Source of the DNA: Fennellomyces sp. T-0311
Taxonomy: Eukaryota; Mucoromycota; Mucoromycetes; Mucorales; Lichtheimiaceae
DNA length: 64,000 nt
NCBI GenBank assembly: GCA_025266875.1
Contig: JALLLT010000067.1
Coordinates: 1-64,000 of the forward strand
Direction: 5' to 3'
Made by a program: the position numbers and the translations under genes. Below, piece after piece: positions 21,814 through 33,862 of this stretch (within the stretch, counting starts at the first letter, position 1; every line of letters begins with the position of its first letter). Under the pieces are notes generated by a model, which did no database searches, was not told where the DNA came from, and saw nothing but the letters and a program-made list of their open reading frames with translations.

Positions 21814-23433
21814 TTAATCCTTGCTCTTCTTTTTCTTCTCCTTCTTCTCTTTCTTTTCCTTCTTGGCCTTCTTAGTCTCAGGTTCGACAACAGCGTCGTC
21901 TGCAGAACGCTTGGTACCACCTGCAGCATCTACAGCAGCAACTGTGGTTGCGCTGATCTTGGGACCCAATCCAGCAGCAGCTACGGCAGCTTCTGATGGC
22001 TTGTTGAATGCAGGTTCCAAAGGTTTGTTCTCGGGGTTGTTGTTGTAATCGACATAAGCGGCCTTCCACACCTCAGGGGTTTCGGCAGTGGCACGGCCAT
22101 ACTTATCCAACTTGCCTTCAGTGACCAATTTCTTCTTGGCCAATGCAACGGGACCCAAGCCCCATCGACGAGGATAGGTGTCACGTTCCATGATGACACG
22201 CTTCACCTTGGCAACAACACCGTGGTCGCAGGTTGCCATGACAGCAGTAGTCATTTGTGCATAGGCAAGGGCAATTGCTTCACCCTTTGTGGTCATCAAC
22301 ACAATTTCGTCGTTCAGTTCAATACCACTCTCGTAACGGAGCAAACCGGGAATCATCAATTTGGCACCGTAGCAGACGGCATTCACAGCACTATCCTTGA
22401 CAACGATACGCTTGTAACCAGTCAACAAGGTTTCGAGAGGGCGGACCACGCGTCGTAAGTAGGACTCGTCACGGTTGTTGTCGTACATCCATTGAGCATC
22501 CAAAACATCGTGCATGGTCACAATCTCATCCTGAAATACAGCAAGAGATTAGCATATGGAGAGGGAATATGAAGCAATGCGATGGCTTACGTTTTCCGAC
22601 ATGGCACCGGATCGGACACGACGAAGCTCTTGCATATGACCACCAACACCCAACAAGAGACCCAAGTGAACACAAAGTGTACGCATGTAGGTACCAGCTT
22701 CACAACTGACCCAGAAGACACCCAAATGACGGTCGTTATCGAATTCAATCAACTTGGACTCGTGAATGGTACGGACGCGGAGTTGACGTTTGACAGCAGA
22801 AATAAGAGGAGGACGTTGGAAAACTGCACCGGTCAAAGTCTCAATGGCCTATGGCAATGGGGATTACAAAAGGGACTCATTAAGTGTGGTCCAAGAAAAT
22901 TACCTGGAGCAACTTCTTTTCACCATCAATGGCATCGTGGAGACGCAAAAGGCAAACGTATTCTTTACCAGCACCTTGCTGGGACTTTACCAGACGCGTA
23001 GCACGATCAATACAGACAATAAGACAGCCAGTGACCTTGGGATCCAAAGTACCACTGTGACCAGTCTTCTCGACACGCAAGATACGACGGACCCAGGCGA
23101 CGACTTCGTGAGAAGAAGGGTTGGCGGGCTACCACGAAAGGTTAGCTTAGAAATCTCCATGGCAACGGGATCTATACCTTGTCTAAGTTGATCACACCAT
23201 AGCGGACGTATTCATTCAAGGGACGCTTCAAGGGAGAGCAGCCGCTGGGAATGGGAGTATAGTGGCCGGTACGGACATTGAGTTGATCGTAGTTCTATAT
23301 ATACGAACACGTCGGCAATGAGTTGCTCCATTCAACGCGGATCAATAAACGTTGCTCTAACCTTCAACAGAAGAGGCCACTTTGAGGTGTCAACTGGTGC
23401 TGCAGTTGCTGTGGGCTTAATGGAGTCCGTCAT
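21814..23433 (-). CDS. CBF5: Cbf5/dyskerin, H/ACA snoRNP pseudouridine synthase
   Basis: 462-aa catalytic subunit of box H/ACA ribonucleoproteins, which converts uridine to pseudouridine in rRNA and snRNA in the nucleolus. Five phase-0 exons: 23433-23362, 23294-23178, 23128-22904, 22848-22591 and 22530-21814. The N-terminal DKC-type segment ends '[19 protein letters not shown]'. The TruB motif '[14 protein letters not shown]' carries the catalytic Asp at about residue 92. '[12 protein letters not shown]' precedes a PUA domain in the last exon ('[25 protein letters not shown]'). The tail is a Lys/Glu repeat, typical of fungal Cbf5. The intron after residue 63 and the short first exon make an ATG at 23433 the natural start. 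Convergent with the zinc transporter gene. Confidence 0.95.
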
Positions 23434-23588
23434 GAAGAAGGTATGTGTGTTCAACAAAAAGTTGGGCGGAGGGTTTAGTAGGCGAAAAGGTTCGACACGT
23501 CAAAAAATAGTTTGACAAGCCACCTCAAATCGGTCACATTTTTATGGGGTATCATGGCCACAGTTCGCTGAAGGCACATTAATTTTCT

Positions 23589-25238
23589 CTATGGTATCTC
23601 TCTACTTTGTACATGATCTATTTTCATCTGCTCTTCCTCTGCCTCCCTTCTAGCCGCTATCTTGTATTCACATGCCAGCGTGTCGTAGCAAACTTGCCGT
23701 ACCTTGTCCCGTGAAATATCTTCCATGATATTCAGCATTTGCTTCGCTGCGTCTAGATCCCTCCGTGCTCCACACGCTTTGATGATCGAGCACACCACCT
23801 GACTACTTGGCCAATAATCGTTCGCTAACAGATCGTAAACAAGCGAGAATGCTGATAGCATTTGCCGTCTCCGTGCAAACTCGGTGATAGTCTTGAAAAC
23901 CCGCGACTGTATCCGTCGACTTAGAGGATGGCCCCTTTGTCGCATGTCCCAATAGAGCTGCTCTGCCTCTGAAATCACTCCACGTTGTATGTAGAAATCA
24001 AATAATCGCTCCAGCACCCCATCTGGGACCCCTTGTTTACTGCTACTTGCGCTTGCTCGGAAGAGCTGCCGTAGAGTCTTGATCTGTAAATCATCGTCTT
24101 CGATGTCGTGTTTGGTGTAGGCCAGCAAAAAGATGTTGTATGTGGATTGATTGGCGACGATACCGTCCTGCAGCATAGTCTGGAATGCTTGAATGGCTGC
24201 CTCCATATCCAATGGCGGACGAGCCAGATGCCCCTGAATAAGTGCGTGATATGTGTCGATGGTCTGGATATTGCGTTGTCGCACCAGACTTAAAATTTGA
24301 TATGCGCCTCCCGTATTGCCTGCTCGCGCATATCCTGCAATCGCCGCATTCCATGTATCGATATCGAATTCCAAACCAACATTCGTGCCGGTGCGTAATA
24401 CCGTATAAAGAGCCGGGTGACCCTTGCTGGATAGCACCTGGATCAGCTTCTTTAACCGATGCTGTGTCCGTCTATAGCCCTTGGTCGCTTCCAACTCCAT
24501 CATCCGGTCCAACCAGACTTGTACTGCATCCCGATCGGATCCATGTATTGCCTCTCCCAGCATTAACTGCATATATATCCTTGCACCAGGCTGAACTCCT
24601 TTTCGGCACATTTCGTCGAGCAAGTTCTGGGCGATTTCCCGTCGTCGTTTGTTGTAGAAGTGTTTGGCATGAAACTTGATAAGATGGTTGTATGTTGCAA
24701 GCGTCGGCGTCTGTCCTACTCGATACATGTCGTTCAATAACCGATGAGCATCCTTGATCTTTCCTGCCCGGATATTGGCGAAAATGATCCATTCAATATC
24801 CTCCACATGCAAATCCCGGTGTGCAAAGCGTTTGTGCAACGTATCCATCATATCAATTGTGCCTTTTTTCGCGACGAGACGAAAGAGCATTGTGACTAAA
24901 GGAGGAAACATTGAGCTCAGCTGCTCACGTTGAAGAAACAACTTCCATATTTCGTCCAATTGCTGTTGGGTGGCTGTCTCGACGTGCAGAGAGGAAAGTC
25001 GTTCCTTGAGTGGGTCATTAGGCTTCGTCCGTGAATGTCGACACCGTCGTATCGGCACATGCTCCGTAGAAACAATTTGGGCAGTTGCTGCTGAGGAAGA
25101 ATGGGAACGCGGTGACGCGCAATGCAACGAGGGCTTGTGAATAATGGTGAAATTTCGACAGGGTCGTGGGCGATCGAAAAGCCAAGTCCATCCGCGTTTT
25201 CGCCATAGTGCACGGGTAATATGGCCAGTGCTTGACAT
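23589..25238 (-). CDS. pentatricopeptide-repeat (PPR) protein, probably mitochondrial
   Basis: 549-aa protein in a single exon. The N terminus is Arg/Ser-rich with few acidic residues over about 50 residues, suggesting a mitochondrial presequence. Helical pairs of the PPR type follow: for example 'PTLATYNHLIKFHAKH' and 'GVQPGARIYMQLMLGEAIHG' around residues 170-225, 'DIDTWNAAIAGYARAGNTGGAYQIL' near 300, 'IDTYHALIQGHLA' and 'QSTYNIFLLAYTKHD' near 330-380, and 'SSQVVCSIIKACGARRDLDAAKQML' near 490. Such proteins bind organellar RNA for processing, stability or translation. The specific target is unknown. No intron is needed, unlike most neighbours. It lies 155 bp upstream of Cbf5 in the same orientation. 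Confidence 0.83.
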   Translation of the reverse strand: MSSTGHITRALWRKRGWTWLFDRPRPCRNFTIIHKPSLHCASPRSHSSSAATAQIVSTEHVPIRRCRHSRTKPNDPLKERLSSLHVETATQQQLDEIWKLFLQREQLSSMFPPLVTMLFRLVAKKGTIDMMDTLHKRFAHRDLHVEDIEWIIFANIRAGKIKDAHRLLNDMYRVGQTPTLATYNHLIKFHAKHFYNKRRREIAQNLLDEMCRKGVQPGARIYMQLMLGEAIHGSDRDAVQVWLDRMMELEATKGYRRTQHRLKKLIQVLSSKGHPALYTVLRTGTNVGLEFDIDTWNAAIAGYARAGNTGGAYQILSLVRQRNIQTIDTYHALIQGHLARPPLDMEAAIQAFQTMLQDGIVANQSTYNIFLLAYTKHDIEDDDLQIKTLRQLFRASASSSKQGVPDGVLERLFDFYIQRGVISEAEQLYWDMRQRGHPLSRRIQSRVFKTITEFARRRQMLSAFSLVYDLLANDYWPSSQVVCSIIKACGARRDLDAAKQMLNIMEDISRDKVRQVCYDTLACEYKIAARREAEEEQMKIDHVQSREIP

Positions 25239-25844
25239 GGGACAAAGGAGGAGGGGTATGGGTCGCCGCCGATTGATATGAATTGCGTGTTGTTATATGT
25301 TTGTTGGACGGTATGGCTCCCCAGTTACTCCTTTTGTTGAGGCGCGTTCGCAAAGAAATAATATTTGTGTCGGTGGGTCTGCCGGCAATTAAAAAAAACA
25401 ACAGTCATAGTGGAAATCTCTCTATCATTCATCCTTTCTTCTACACTCCGTTTAAGCTTTCGTGTCCTCTGCTGGTGTCCAGACCCTCAACTTGTTACAG
25501 CTTCTTGCCATTTTCTCATCTTTGACAGTTGCGATAGAGAATAATAAATGTTGCTAGGATACTGAGGCTGTCCTGGAGATACACTCCATTGGTACCTCAC
25601 AGGGCAACAAATGCTGTCACTATTATCTTACGATTGCACTTCACAGTATTCTGCACAACTCATCAAGCTACAAGCATAGTTTCTGAAGAGTTGCATTTTT
25701 TATAAGCCAGAGAATTGGTATCAAAGAAGGAGATTCGTATTGGAAAAGGATATAGTTATTACTGTGAAGAAATAACAAAATCAAAGGGTATGGAAGTACA
25801 CATACTAAACTTCGTTTTAAGATCAGTCGCGTCATAAAGGTACT
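25239..25844. other. spacer between PPR gene and F-box array
   Basis: About 600 bases with no supported gene. The left part is the PPR promoter region. The right part is the 3' flank of the first F-box gene. Confidence 0.5.
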
Positions 25845-28082
25845 TTATATATACCAAACTTGAAGGTAGTTCGCAGCGTCATTGAGAGCGGTATGGGTGA
25901 TTTGTCTGCATCGAAGAACCTTCAACACTTGTAGTTCCGTTCGTTCCGTAAATTTGGCGATCGTGTGGATAGCATTGTTTGTGATACCATGCAAAGAGTC
26001 CAATGTGAGGTGCTTCAGTCGAGGAAGGTTGGTAGCTACGAGTATAGCCGTTTTATCGGATACTTCTTTTATACCCGAAATTACTAGTTCTTCAAGTTGG
26101 CTGTTGGGATTGACACCAATTTTTGAACTAAAGTTCTCGATGCCCTCGCCAGTAATATCCGGACACGAGATGATACTCAGTTTCCGTATGTTGCTGTATC
26201 TTGACACCGCATAGAGGGAACTATTTCCGAGGTTCCGGAAATTGTGAAGAATCAATGTATCCAGCTGTGCAGTGTTAACCTTATTTTCGAGCAGGTCGAA
26301 AAAACTTTCAAACCGTAAAATAGACATACACGCGCACGATCGTAGCTCTAGTCGACGAAGCACTGGTAGTCGCTTCAGTGCATGGAAAACGGATTCATCC
26401 AGGAATTCCATATCTTGCAGTGTAACCTCCTCCAACGCTGGGCAATTGTCGATCCATTGCTTGGGATCAATGTCGTTGTCTTGTGATGAGATTACTAGTT
26501 TTTTCAGTGTGGAGCTGGTAATATCTGAGATACCACGCCAATCTGGACGAAACGGCTGCTGATCCTTGTTGGAAGTGCTGTAGTGTGCGAGGGTGAGCGT
26601 TTGGAGGGTGTTGCGATACGTGTCGATAAAGGAGTGGATATCTTCAATTGCGTCGATACGTCCTATTTTCAGATGCTTCAGATTTATAATTACATTGTTA
26701 CGATTACTGGCGGGAAGCTTCGTGCCGAATATGTTCGCCCATGATACATCCATTGCAAGATCGCTAAGATTTGGACAGCGCCTGACGGCGGCGCGTGTCG
26801 CACGAGGTATTTGAGCTGTCGCGATCTGTTGGATATGCGAACAGATGCGTAAATGCCCTTCGCAATTCTGGTCGCATTTTCCACCACACGACTTTAGTTT
26901 CTTGCGGTATGCTCCTTGAGGCGACGCACCCGATAGAGGAACGACTAAGACCTTATTCGTTGATTCGATACGCAGGCTAGTTGACTTGCTAAGCTTATAA
27001 GCTTTGACACAGGTTATATCAGTAGGCGGATCGATGCTATCAATTTCTAAATCCTGGTTAATGGTTTCATAATAGACGAACTTACAAAACGTACCTAGTG
27101 TCTCCAGATTGTCAAAAGATCCATCCATGATGAGCTTTAGACAAGCGCTCACAATGCAAGAGCAACTGTCTTGTATATATAACTTCTCCACAAATTGCCA
27201 AGCATCCCGGATTGCATAAATGTCGAATTCTCCTCTTATGGTAAGCTCTTGCCATACTTCTTGAAGCTGTAGTATAACTTCACGCCAGCGGACAGAAACC
27301 TCCATGCATTTAACAAGATCACGTGTGTCAAGAAACTGAAATATGAGGGAGATAATACTCCACGGAAAATGAAAGAAGAACGGATTATTGTGGTTGAGCT
27401 GTTGCAGGACATGGTTCTTGCAATTGATAAGTGAGTACCGGTAAGCAAAGGGTACGGTGGCTATGCCTTTCTCGTATATCTTGCTTGCTTTTACAGTTTT
27501 CCCGTCCATGAGAAATAGGATACCACTCCGGAGGTAACCTGCTGGTGATGTGGGGAGCAACTTGATCATTAACTTAGCAACGTGCTGACCGTCATTAAAA
27601 TTCTGGTCCTTTCCGTAAGCGGAGGCGACCCGATCCAAAATCGAGAGGCAGTCGTTGATTGAGTGTTTCAAAATGCTGACTTGGCCGCGCTGTGTCACGT
27701 TCTTGATTCCGGTTGTAAGCGCCTTGAATGCCTTGGCGTAATTCTCCTGCACCAGGTATATCTGTGCTTCTCGGAGGTATCCGTAGTAGTATTTCGGCAC
27801 ATACTTTCGCATTTCCAACGCAGCTTCGAGTGCTTTCGGATATTCTCCTTTTGCCACATGAGCCCGTATACGAATGTCAATGAACTTGACAAGCTCGAAT
27901 TGGTACACATCGTCAATCGCTTGCTTTGCCTCCTTGATGCTATTGTCATAATCGCCTGCTGCAAACGACCGCATAGTTGCTTTTCGTCGGTTTCGTCGTG
28001 GAATGTCAGGGCATTGGGTTTGTTCAAAATCCAGAATTGCTGCTTGTCTCGCACTGAATCTCGAGGGGTCAGTTTGTGTCAT
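25845..28082 (-). CDS. TPR + F-box + LRR protein (array member A)
   Basis: 745-aa single-exon protein counted from the ATG at 28082. The frame is open upstream to 28205, but the chosen start matches the start of paralogue E. Residues about 35-215 form TPR-like helical repeats ('AAGDYDNSIKEAKQAI', 'YPKALEAALEMRKYVP', 'YLREAQIYLVQENYAKAFKAL'). Residues about 234-280 form the F-box ('FPWSIISLIFQFLDTRDLVKCMEVSVRWREVI'). The rest is leucine-rich repeats of the FBXL type ('ALEEVTLQDMEFLDESVF', 'IRKLSIISCPDITGEGI', 'LKHLTLDSLHGITNNAI'). F-box proteins dock on Skp1 in SCF ubiquitin ligases, and the LRR selects the substrate. Unlike E and K it has lost the intron after the F-box half. It lies at the downstream end of the - strand array. 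Substrate unknown. Confidence 0.85.
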   Translation of the reverse strand: MTQTDPSRFSARQAAILDFEQTQCPDIPRRNRRKATMRSFAAGDYDNSIKEAKQAIDDVYQFELVKFIDIRIRAHVAKGEYPKALEAALEMRKYVPKYYYGYLREAQIYLVQENYAKAFKALTTGIKNVTQRGQVSILKHSINDCLSILDRVASAYGKDQNFNDGQHVAKLMIKLLPTSPAGYLRSGILFLMDGKTVKASKIYEKGIATVPFAYRYSLINCKNHVLQQLNHNNPFFFHFPWSIISLIFQFLDTRDLVKCMEVSVRWREVILQLQEVWQELTIRGEFDIYAIRDAWQFVEKLYIQDSCSCIVSACLKLIMDGSFDNLETLGTFCKFVYYETINQDLEIDSIDPPTDITCVKAYKLSKSTSLRIESTNKVLVVPLSGASPQGAYRKKLKSCGGKCDQNCEGHLRICSHIQQIATAQIPRATRAAVRRCPNLSDLAMDVSWANIFGTKLPASNRNNVIINLKHLKIGRIDAIEDIHSFIDTYRNTLQTLTLAHYSTSNKDQQPFRPDWRGISDITSSTLKKLVISSQDNDIDPKQWIDNCPALEEVTLQDMEFLDESVFHALKRLPVLRRLELRSCACMSILRFESFFDLLENKVNTAQLDTLILHNFRNLGNSSLYAVSRYSNIRKLSIISCPDITGEGIENFSSKIGVNPNSQLEELVISGIKEVSDKTAILVATNLPRLKHLTLDSLHGITNNAIHTIAKFTERTELQVLKVLRCRQITHTALNDAANYLQVWYI

Positions 28083-28478
28083 GACGCGTGTGGAGAAAGT
28101 GTAAAAGATGTGCGTTTCATCTGTGAAACCTTTCAAAAATGGTTTCGGCTGGTTGCTATGCATGTAAATTGTAAATAAAGTTGCTTGTGCTTTTTCTCGG
28201 TGCACGGCTATGACGCCCTCCTCCCTCTTTCCGATGCAAAGCGCTTCTTTGGATGCTCTATGTTACGCGTTCTCTTGGACTTGCGCCCCTTGATTACATG
28301 TGCGTACATAAGCACCTCTTAGTCACGGTAGAGAAGTTACTGCAATGTTTTCTCATTTATGTGATGCGCATTCACTTTTTTAATTTTTATCGATGACATA
28401 CTTAGTTGCCTTACTAATAAGTACATCCTCTCATTTCAGTTACACAATTCGGCTACTCGCTTCAGCATAGATGATACG
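28083..28478. other. spacer between array members A and B
   Basis: About 400 bases. No gene seen. It contains the 3' flank of B and the upstream region of A. Confidence 0.5.
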
Positions 28479-30460
28479 TTATATACGTTTGATAGCTATG
28501 CTGTGTAATTGGGTGCTGTTATGCGTGTCTGGCGCTAGATCCCAATGACCAGGCGGTACCCCGTACGATTCATCAACTTGTGAAACTTGTTCGTTTATCA
28601 GAGCAGATAGCTGATCGCGCGTAGTAATCTTCTTTCCGTTGTTTTCGACCTCGGAGTTGTTGTAGAACTTCAACTGAACTAATCTCGGGCTTTTTCGTAA
28701 CAAATGCTGCAAGCCATCTCCATTAATATGCGTAATGGGGCCACCAAACGAAAATTGATTTGTAGCGAACGTTTCAAGCTGGAGCAGTTCGGTCAAAGCG
28801 ACACAAACAGCAAAAGATAGAGAGTAGAGGTTGCCTAGTATTAATGAAACAATGGCAGTTTCGCGGAGCATCCGGATGAATTCCAATAATTCTTCTTCCT
28901 GTACCGTGCGGTCGAGGTCCACCTCAAGGGTCCGCAAAGTTGGTATCATAGCAATCGTCAGTAACGATCTTCGCCCCATCATCGAAACATTCGGAAGTCG
29001 TATAATTTCGACCTTCGAATTACTTGTCAAGTATCTGAGAAAGTTTGCAACTGCTGATTCTGTGTCTTGCCTGACGCCACTGTCGACGTGCCATAGCGCG
29101 TAGGGTAGCTCAAGGCGCTTTAAATGGCTCGGAGATTCGGGACATACAGGTAATTCAAGCTGTAATGTCATTCGGTTCAATGTCAATGCCTCCAAAAGAG
29201 GAAAATGCCCAAGGACGGTTAGCAACGAAAGACCATCTTCAAGTATAATGCCGTGAAACTCCATGGATTTCAGTTGCTGCATTGGATGTATGGATTGGAA
29301 GGCAGCGGAGGTGACAGTTAAGCAGCGCGAGGAATGCAGATGAAGCTTTTCGAGGACAGGACAGTGGTTGAGCAGAGCAACTAGATTGTCAGCGTTTATA
29401 CAGATGCTGCTGAACGTCAATGATTTCAAATTTTGTAGGTGCAGTTCTCCAAGTACTCGGGAGTAATCGTTCGACAGTTCGTCTTGACGGATGCGTAAGT
29501 ACTCTAATGTATCTTGATTTCTCGTCAAATGTCGGCCTATCTGATCGACATCATAGCAATCGTGTATACTGAGGAAATGGAGTCCTTCTTTATCGTCGCC
29601 AATATAATAATCAGGATCTTCTTCTGCGACGTAGAAAGTAGTTTGGAGAAAGGATATCCTGGGGCACCAAGCGAAAAGATCATCCAGATTCACCTTTGAA
29701 TCTGTGTTAACGATGCTTTTACAGGTATCAACAAGAGATCGCAAATTCGGACATTTTCTCAAGATGGACTCCTTTTGTGCTTTGGTCAACATAATATCCA
29801 ACCGTAGCTGAGTGACATTGGAATGGTAGTCGTCAAGTATATCAAATGGTCGTATAATCGCGTCACGGCCATAGTCATTGGAGTAAAAGGTGTGGCACCA
29901 AAGGTACGTCAGGTCTGGGAAAGCATAAAGGATGTGTAAGATGTCAAGCTTGGATCCGTGTTGGTGCAGTTTCAAGCGCGTTAAGTGTGGTGCTATTAAT
30001 TTCAGCAAATCAAGGCAATCGTCGAGATGTGGTGTGTTGCAAGAATATAGATCTACTGAACTTTAGTTTGAGGTTTTCAATGGCTTGGATCGTTCATCTT
30101 ACCGATGGATTCGACTTGGGTGCATCCCCAATCAAGTAGTTTATGTATCAAGGTACGTAGTTCTTGTTCTACCACAGGCCCTGGTTCGGATGGCTCAATC
30201 GTGATGTTTTTCACATGGCTCCCTAGACAAAGCTCACGACGTCTATGGTCTCGGGCCACCCGTTCGCTGAACACAAGGTCTTTCCATATACTTCGCGTAT
30301 ACTCTGGAATGGCGGCGTACCAATCGCGGCAAACGGCCATGGATGTCAAGCAATCCTGTTGGTTGAGATGTGAAAATATTTCCAGCACGATGTCGCTCGG
30401 CAATGTAGCAATGAATCCTAATTGTCTATGAGATTCATTTTCTGAAACGGTATTGTCCAT
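28479..30460 (-). CDS. F-box + LRR protein (array member B)
   Basis: 643 aa in two exons: 30460-30103 and 30052-28479, with a 50-nt phase-1 intron. The F-box is at about residues 19-62 ('LPSDIVLEIFSHLNQQDCLTSMAVCRDWY'), followed by the array-specific linker 'LGSHVKNITI' and 'DWGCTQVESI'. The second exon starts in the 'DLYSCNTPHLDDCLDLL' block and continues with leucine-rich repeats to the end. The acceptor is a CAG-TAG pair 3 nt apart; the downstream AG is chosen because it gives the E/D-L-x-x-C junction seen in all two-exon F-box+LRR paralogues except G (R-F-I-G-C). The ATG at 30460 is the first true ATG in frame. Closest visible relative is member C. Probable SCF substrate receptor, target unknown. 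Confidence 0.85.
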
Positions 30461-30655
30461 GCTGTAGCTGATCTTGTCTTGGAAGGGCGCCAAGCGAAAA
30501 TGGGTTAAGTCAAGCGCCAGTTACACAGAAAGTGATTTGTCTTTTCTGATGACAATGTCATTACACTCAACAAAAGTTTAGTTAACTAAAAGGATAGATA
30601 TATTACAGCTGTTGCTTACATCTATCGTTTGAAATCCAATACAAAACATGAAATA

Positions 30656-31876
30656 TTAGAGATTTAGATACTTCATCATAAAGCTAGGGTAACGGTCGCC
30701 TTGCGGATTGGCTTGGACTATGGCTTGTCGCATAGCTTTTTCTTCTTCCGTTGTCAATACGATTTCCCCAGCATTTACGTTTTGCTGCAGATATTTCACA
30801 TGCTTGGTGCCTGGAATCACAAAGAAATCTGGACCCTGTGCCAACACCCAAGCGAGCGTGAATTCGCTCGGCAATACACCTTTCTTGGCAGCAAGTTCTT
30901 CAATTTTCTTGACCAAAACCAGATTCTTTTCAAAGTTTTCACGCGAAAAACGTGGTACCAGTCGGCGGAAATCATTTACATCAAAGTCATCCGGCGACTT
31001 GATAGCTCCCGTCAAGAATCCACGTCCCAGCGGTGAGCTAGATAATTAAGCGATTGAGACTTCCGTTTCATATAGTTATACGAGTGAAAACTTACTATGC
31101 AACTATGGTGACACCCAGTTCACGACAGGCATCGAGCAGTCCATTTGTTTCGATATCGATAAACCACGGAGAATACTCAACTTGAACTGCTGCAATGGGA
31201 TGAACCTTGTAAGCGCGGCGAAGTGTCTCGGGGCTACACTCTGACATCCCTAGGTATCTGACCTTTCCTTCTTTCACCAATTCTGCCATCGCTTTGATTG
31301 TCTCTTCAATTGGGCTAGCAGCAGTGGAAGAAATGTTAATTAGGGAAGACCTTGGTTTGGCAGTACTTACGTATTTGGATCAACGCGGTGCTGATAATAC
31401 AGATCAATGGTATTTACACCGAGACGCTTTAAACTTTTCTCACATGCTTCCCGAACATACTCTGGTTTTCCACATATTCCACTTGAAGCTGGATCGTCGG
31501 AATCGTGCCGATGACCAAATTTAGTACAGAGAAAGACCTCGTCTCGATGAATTTTGAGTGTTTCGTTCAAAAACACCTCGCTATCACCATATATATCGGC
31601 TGTATCCCAGAACACGCAACTAGATACGATCTAAGTTATTCTGATAATTATTTTTTGGATTGAATTTACCGTACCCTAACTGGAGCGCCCGCTCAAGCAT
31701 TTTGCGACTTTCAACTGTGTCTACTGCACCGTAAACACCATCCCACATACTACGTACAAATGCTATCAGCAAAACGGAATGTTACAATATAGCATATATA
31801 CTTCTCACCTCATACATCCTAGTCCAAGTGGGTTTAATCTGACACCGGCTTTCCCTAGTTCTCGTGCCGCGACCAT
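30656..31876 (-). CDS. aldo-keto reductase (AKR13/YakC-like)
   Basis: 330-aa NADPH-dependent oxidoreductase in five exons: 31876-31809, 31749-31675, 31619-31371, 31314-31096 and 31037-30656. It follows the AKR (alpha/beta)8 barrel: '[16 protein letters not shown]' at the start, then the catalytic tetrad Asp and Tyr in '[15 protein letters not shown]', Lys in '[10 protein letters not shown]', and His in '[18 protein letters not shown]'. Further matches are '[35 protein letters not shown]' (abridged) and '[13 protein letters not shown]', and the cofactor-binding '[14 protein letters not shown]'. The family reduces aldehydes and ketones, including pyridoxal-type substrates; the exact substrate here is unknown. 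A decayed copy with the same intron positions lies upstream at 33.9-35.1 kb. It is inserted within the F-box array and shares its orientation. Confidence 0.9.
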
Positions 31877-32509
31877 TTTATTTTCGTGTGTAGTTTCGAA
31901 TTCACCTTTTAACCCCTTTTATAGGCTTTCATGAGTACCCAAAACGGAGACATTAACATCGTCATCGAATGCTAAATCTAGAAGTCGTGAGATCTTTCAG
32001 TAAACTTCAAACTTATCTTTCCAATCACGGAATTGTCCAAACCTACTTAACACGCTTACTCGCATGAAATGTGGCTTGCATTACTATAGACAACTTCCCG
32101 AATAAGGTTCCTAACACGTAACCCTGATTACCATTTCAATCCAATTAAACTACCACTTGGTAGCCTTGATAGATAGATATCTCTCTATTCTCCCCGCTAA
32201 AGATATAATTTTAGACGTAAGCTCCAAAATAAAGGATATTGATACAAAAAAAGCACTTCAACCCAATTAGGTTAAGCGCCATTAAATGAAAGCCTATGCC
32301 TAGGGTTGAGCATGAGACGGTCGTAATCAGTATATTTGGCTGACCGTATATAACGCTTGAAATGAAATTCGAACACTTTTAATTGAAAACCATATGGGGA
32401 TTTTTCACAGAATTCGCTATAAGATGGCTGAGCGAACAGAGATCACAGCACAGTTGTTGCAGTAAGTTACATGGTAGCGAAATAAAGTATTCGATCTCGT
32501 ACTTTGACA
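31877..32509. other. upstream region of the aldo-keto reductase
   Basis: About 630 bases with no supported gene. AT-rich, containing the presumed AKR promoter. Confidence 0.45.
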
Positions 32510-33600
32510 TCTTACAAGTGTAATGTTTCGATACTGCTTGCGCTGAAACTTGGCCAAAAAAAACTTACCAACATCATTGTAGGTAAGTTCTGTAGTAGCA
32601 CAATATGGTTAATTCTTGTAAACCGGTAATATATATCAGGCAGCAAAACTAGCAAGCTCTGCGGAATGAATTTGCCATCTATGATGACCGTATTCAATGC
32701 CGACGAACATCCAAGCGATGTATGATGTATGATACATGAACAACCTCTCTGGTTCATTGCTAAGCACTTCTGTCTGTGGGTGTGCGTTCTCAACGATCCT
32801 CTAGGAAAAGTGGAGTGTCAATGTTGAGCTTGAACGTCATCAACTGTAGTGTTCGCTGTATAATGTACGCGATGGAATGAGATTCAGTTAATCCAGTGAA
32901 CTTGCAATCAATCTACGTACCTAGTAGTGGAAAATGTACGTCTTTCAACTCCCAGGTATTGCCATCCATCATTCTCTATGAAGAGCCTCAAGACCTGCGC
33001 TTTGTGATTAAGCTAATACCTGGATTTCACCGGTACTAATGTGTTCGGCAAATTTAGAAAGTGTAATGGTATTACCACAACCCAAAAGATTTGAAGCGCA
33101 AAGATGTCGCATGCTGTTTACTGTGGCTGAAATTGTGGAGGGTTTCGTGGGGGTGGGTGGGTGGAGTTTCTATAGTGTTGTTTCAACTTTCAGGAATGAA
33201 TAAATTTGAAAGATTCTGCAGCAAGATCATCTGTGTTTAGGCTATCAATATACACGTTTTCAGTCCGGTTCAATGAGTCAAGGTAGCAGTCAAGAACTGT
33301 CGAGAACACAATCCACTTCGAGGAGATTGCGATTTCAGCCTGGGTGCCGTTGGAAGGAAAAAGGCCTCGTTTATTTGACTAACATATGTAACCAGATGGT
33401 AGCTCTCCCATCCAGGCTGTATATGGCGGGTTGCTCACTTTTGTAAGCATACATAAAGAGTTGCTGCGAGAAGAAATAAGCGATCGCATCAGGGTAAAAT
33501 GGAGATGATGATTAAGGCAACATCGGATGGAAGAACCATGTTCATATCTTGTCGTAAGGTATCAATCGATGTAGGGTGATGGTAGCACGCTTGTTCGTGG
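32510..33600 (-). pseudogene. strongly eroded F-box/LRR relic
   Basis: The - strand carries disconnected leucine-rich fragments: one with 'MRHLCASNLLGCGNTITLS' near 33,050-33,110, one ending 'SSIETLHL' near 32,520-32,560, and one around 33,250-33,340 that resembles the post-F-box segment of the TPR-type members ('DCYLDSLNRTENVYIDSL'). Stops and frame changes separate them. Their position between an AKR gene and an AKR pseudogene, and their strand, fit a dead array member. The identification is weak because the similarity is to a repeat-rich family. Confidence 0.4.
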
Positions 33601-33862
33601 TTTTTGTCATCCATCGTTTTCTCAATAGGTGGGATAGACCTAGAAAAGCATGCACGAGACAGCTTAAATAATCCGAACCAGACGCTGTGCTCTATATTTG
33701 AAATCTATCGATGCAATGGATACTCTTCTGAAAACCATGAACGCAGACAAGGTATTACCACAGCCATAAGCTTAACTCAACTCTGATATATGCTTTTTAC
33801 TCAAATAGGAGTGAGTAACTACGTATCGATTAACGTCTGTAACTAAAAATAGCAGGTAGCGA

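Noticed and set aside
28083..28205. N-terminal extension of member A to 28205
   Set aside because: The extra 41 residues have no counterpart in paralogue E, whose start aligns with the Met at 28082.
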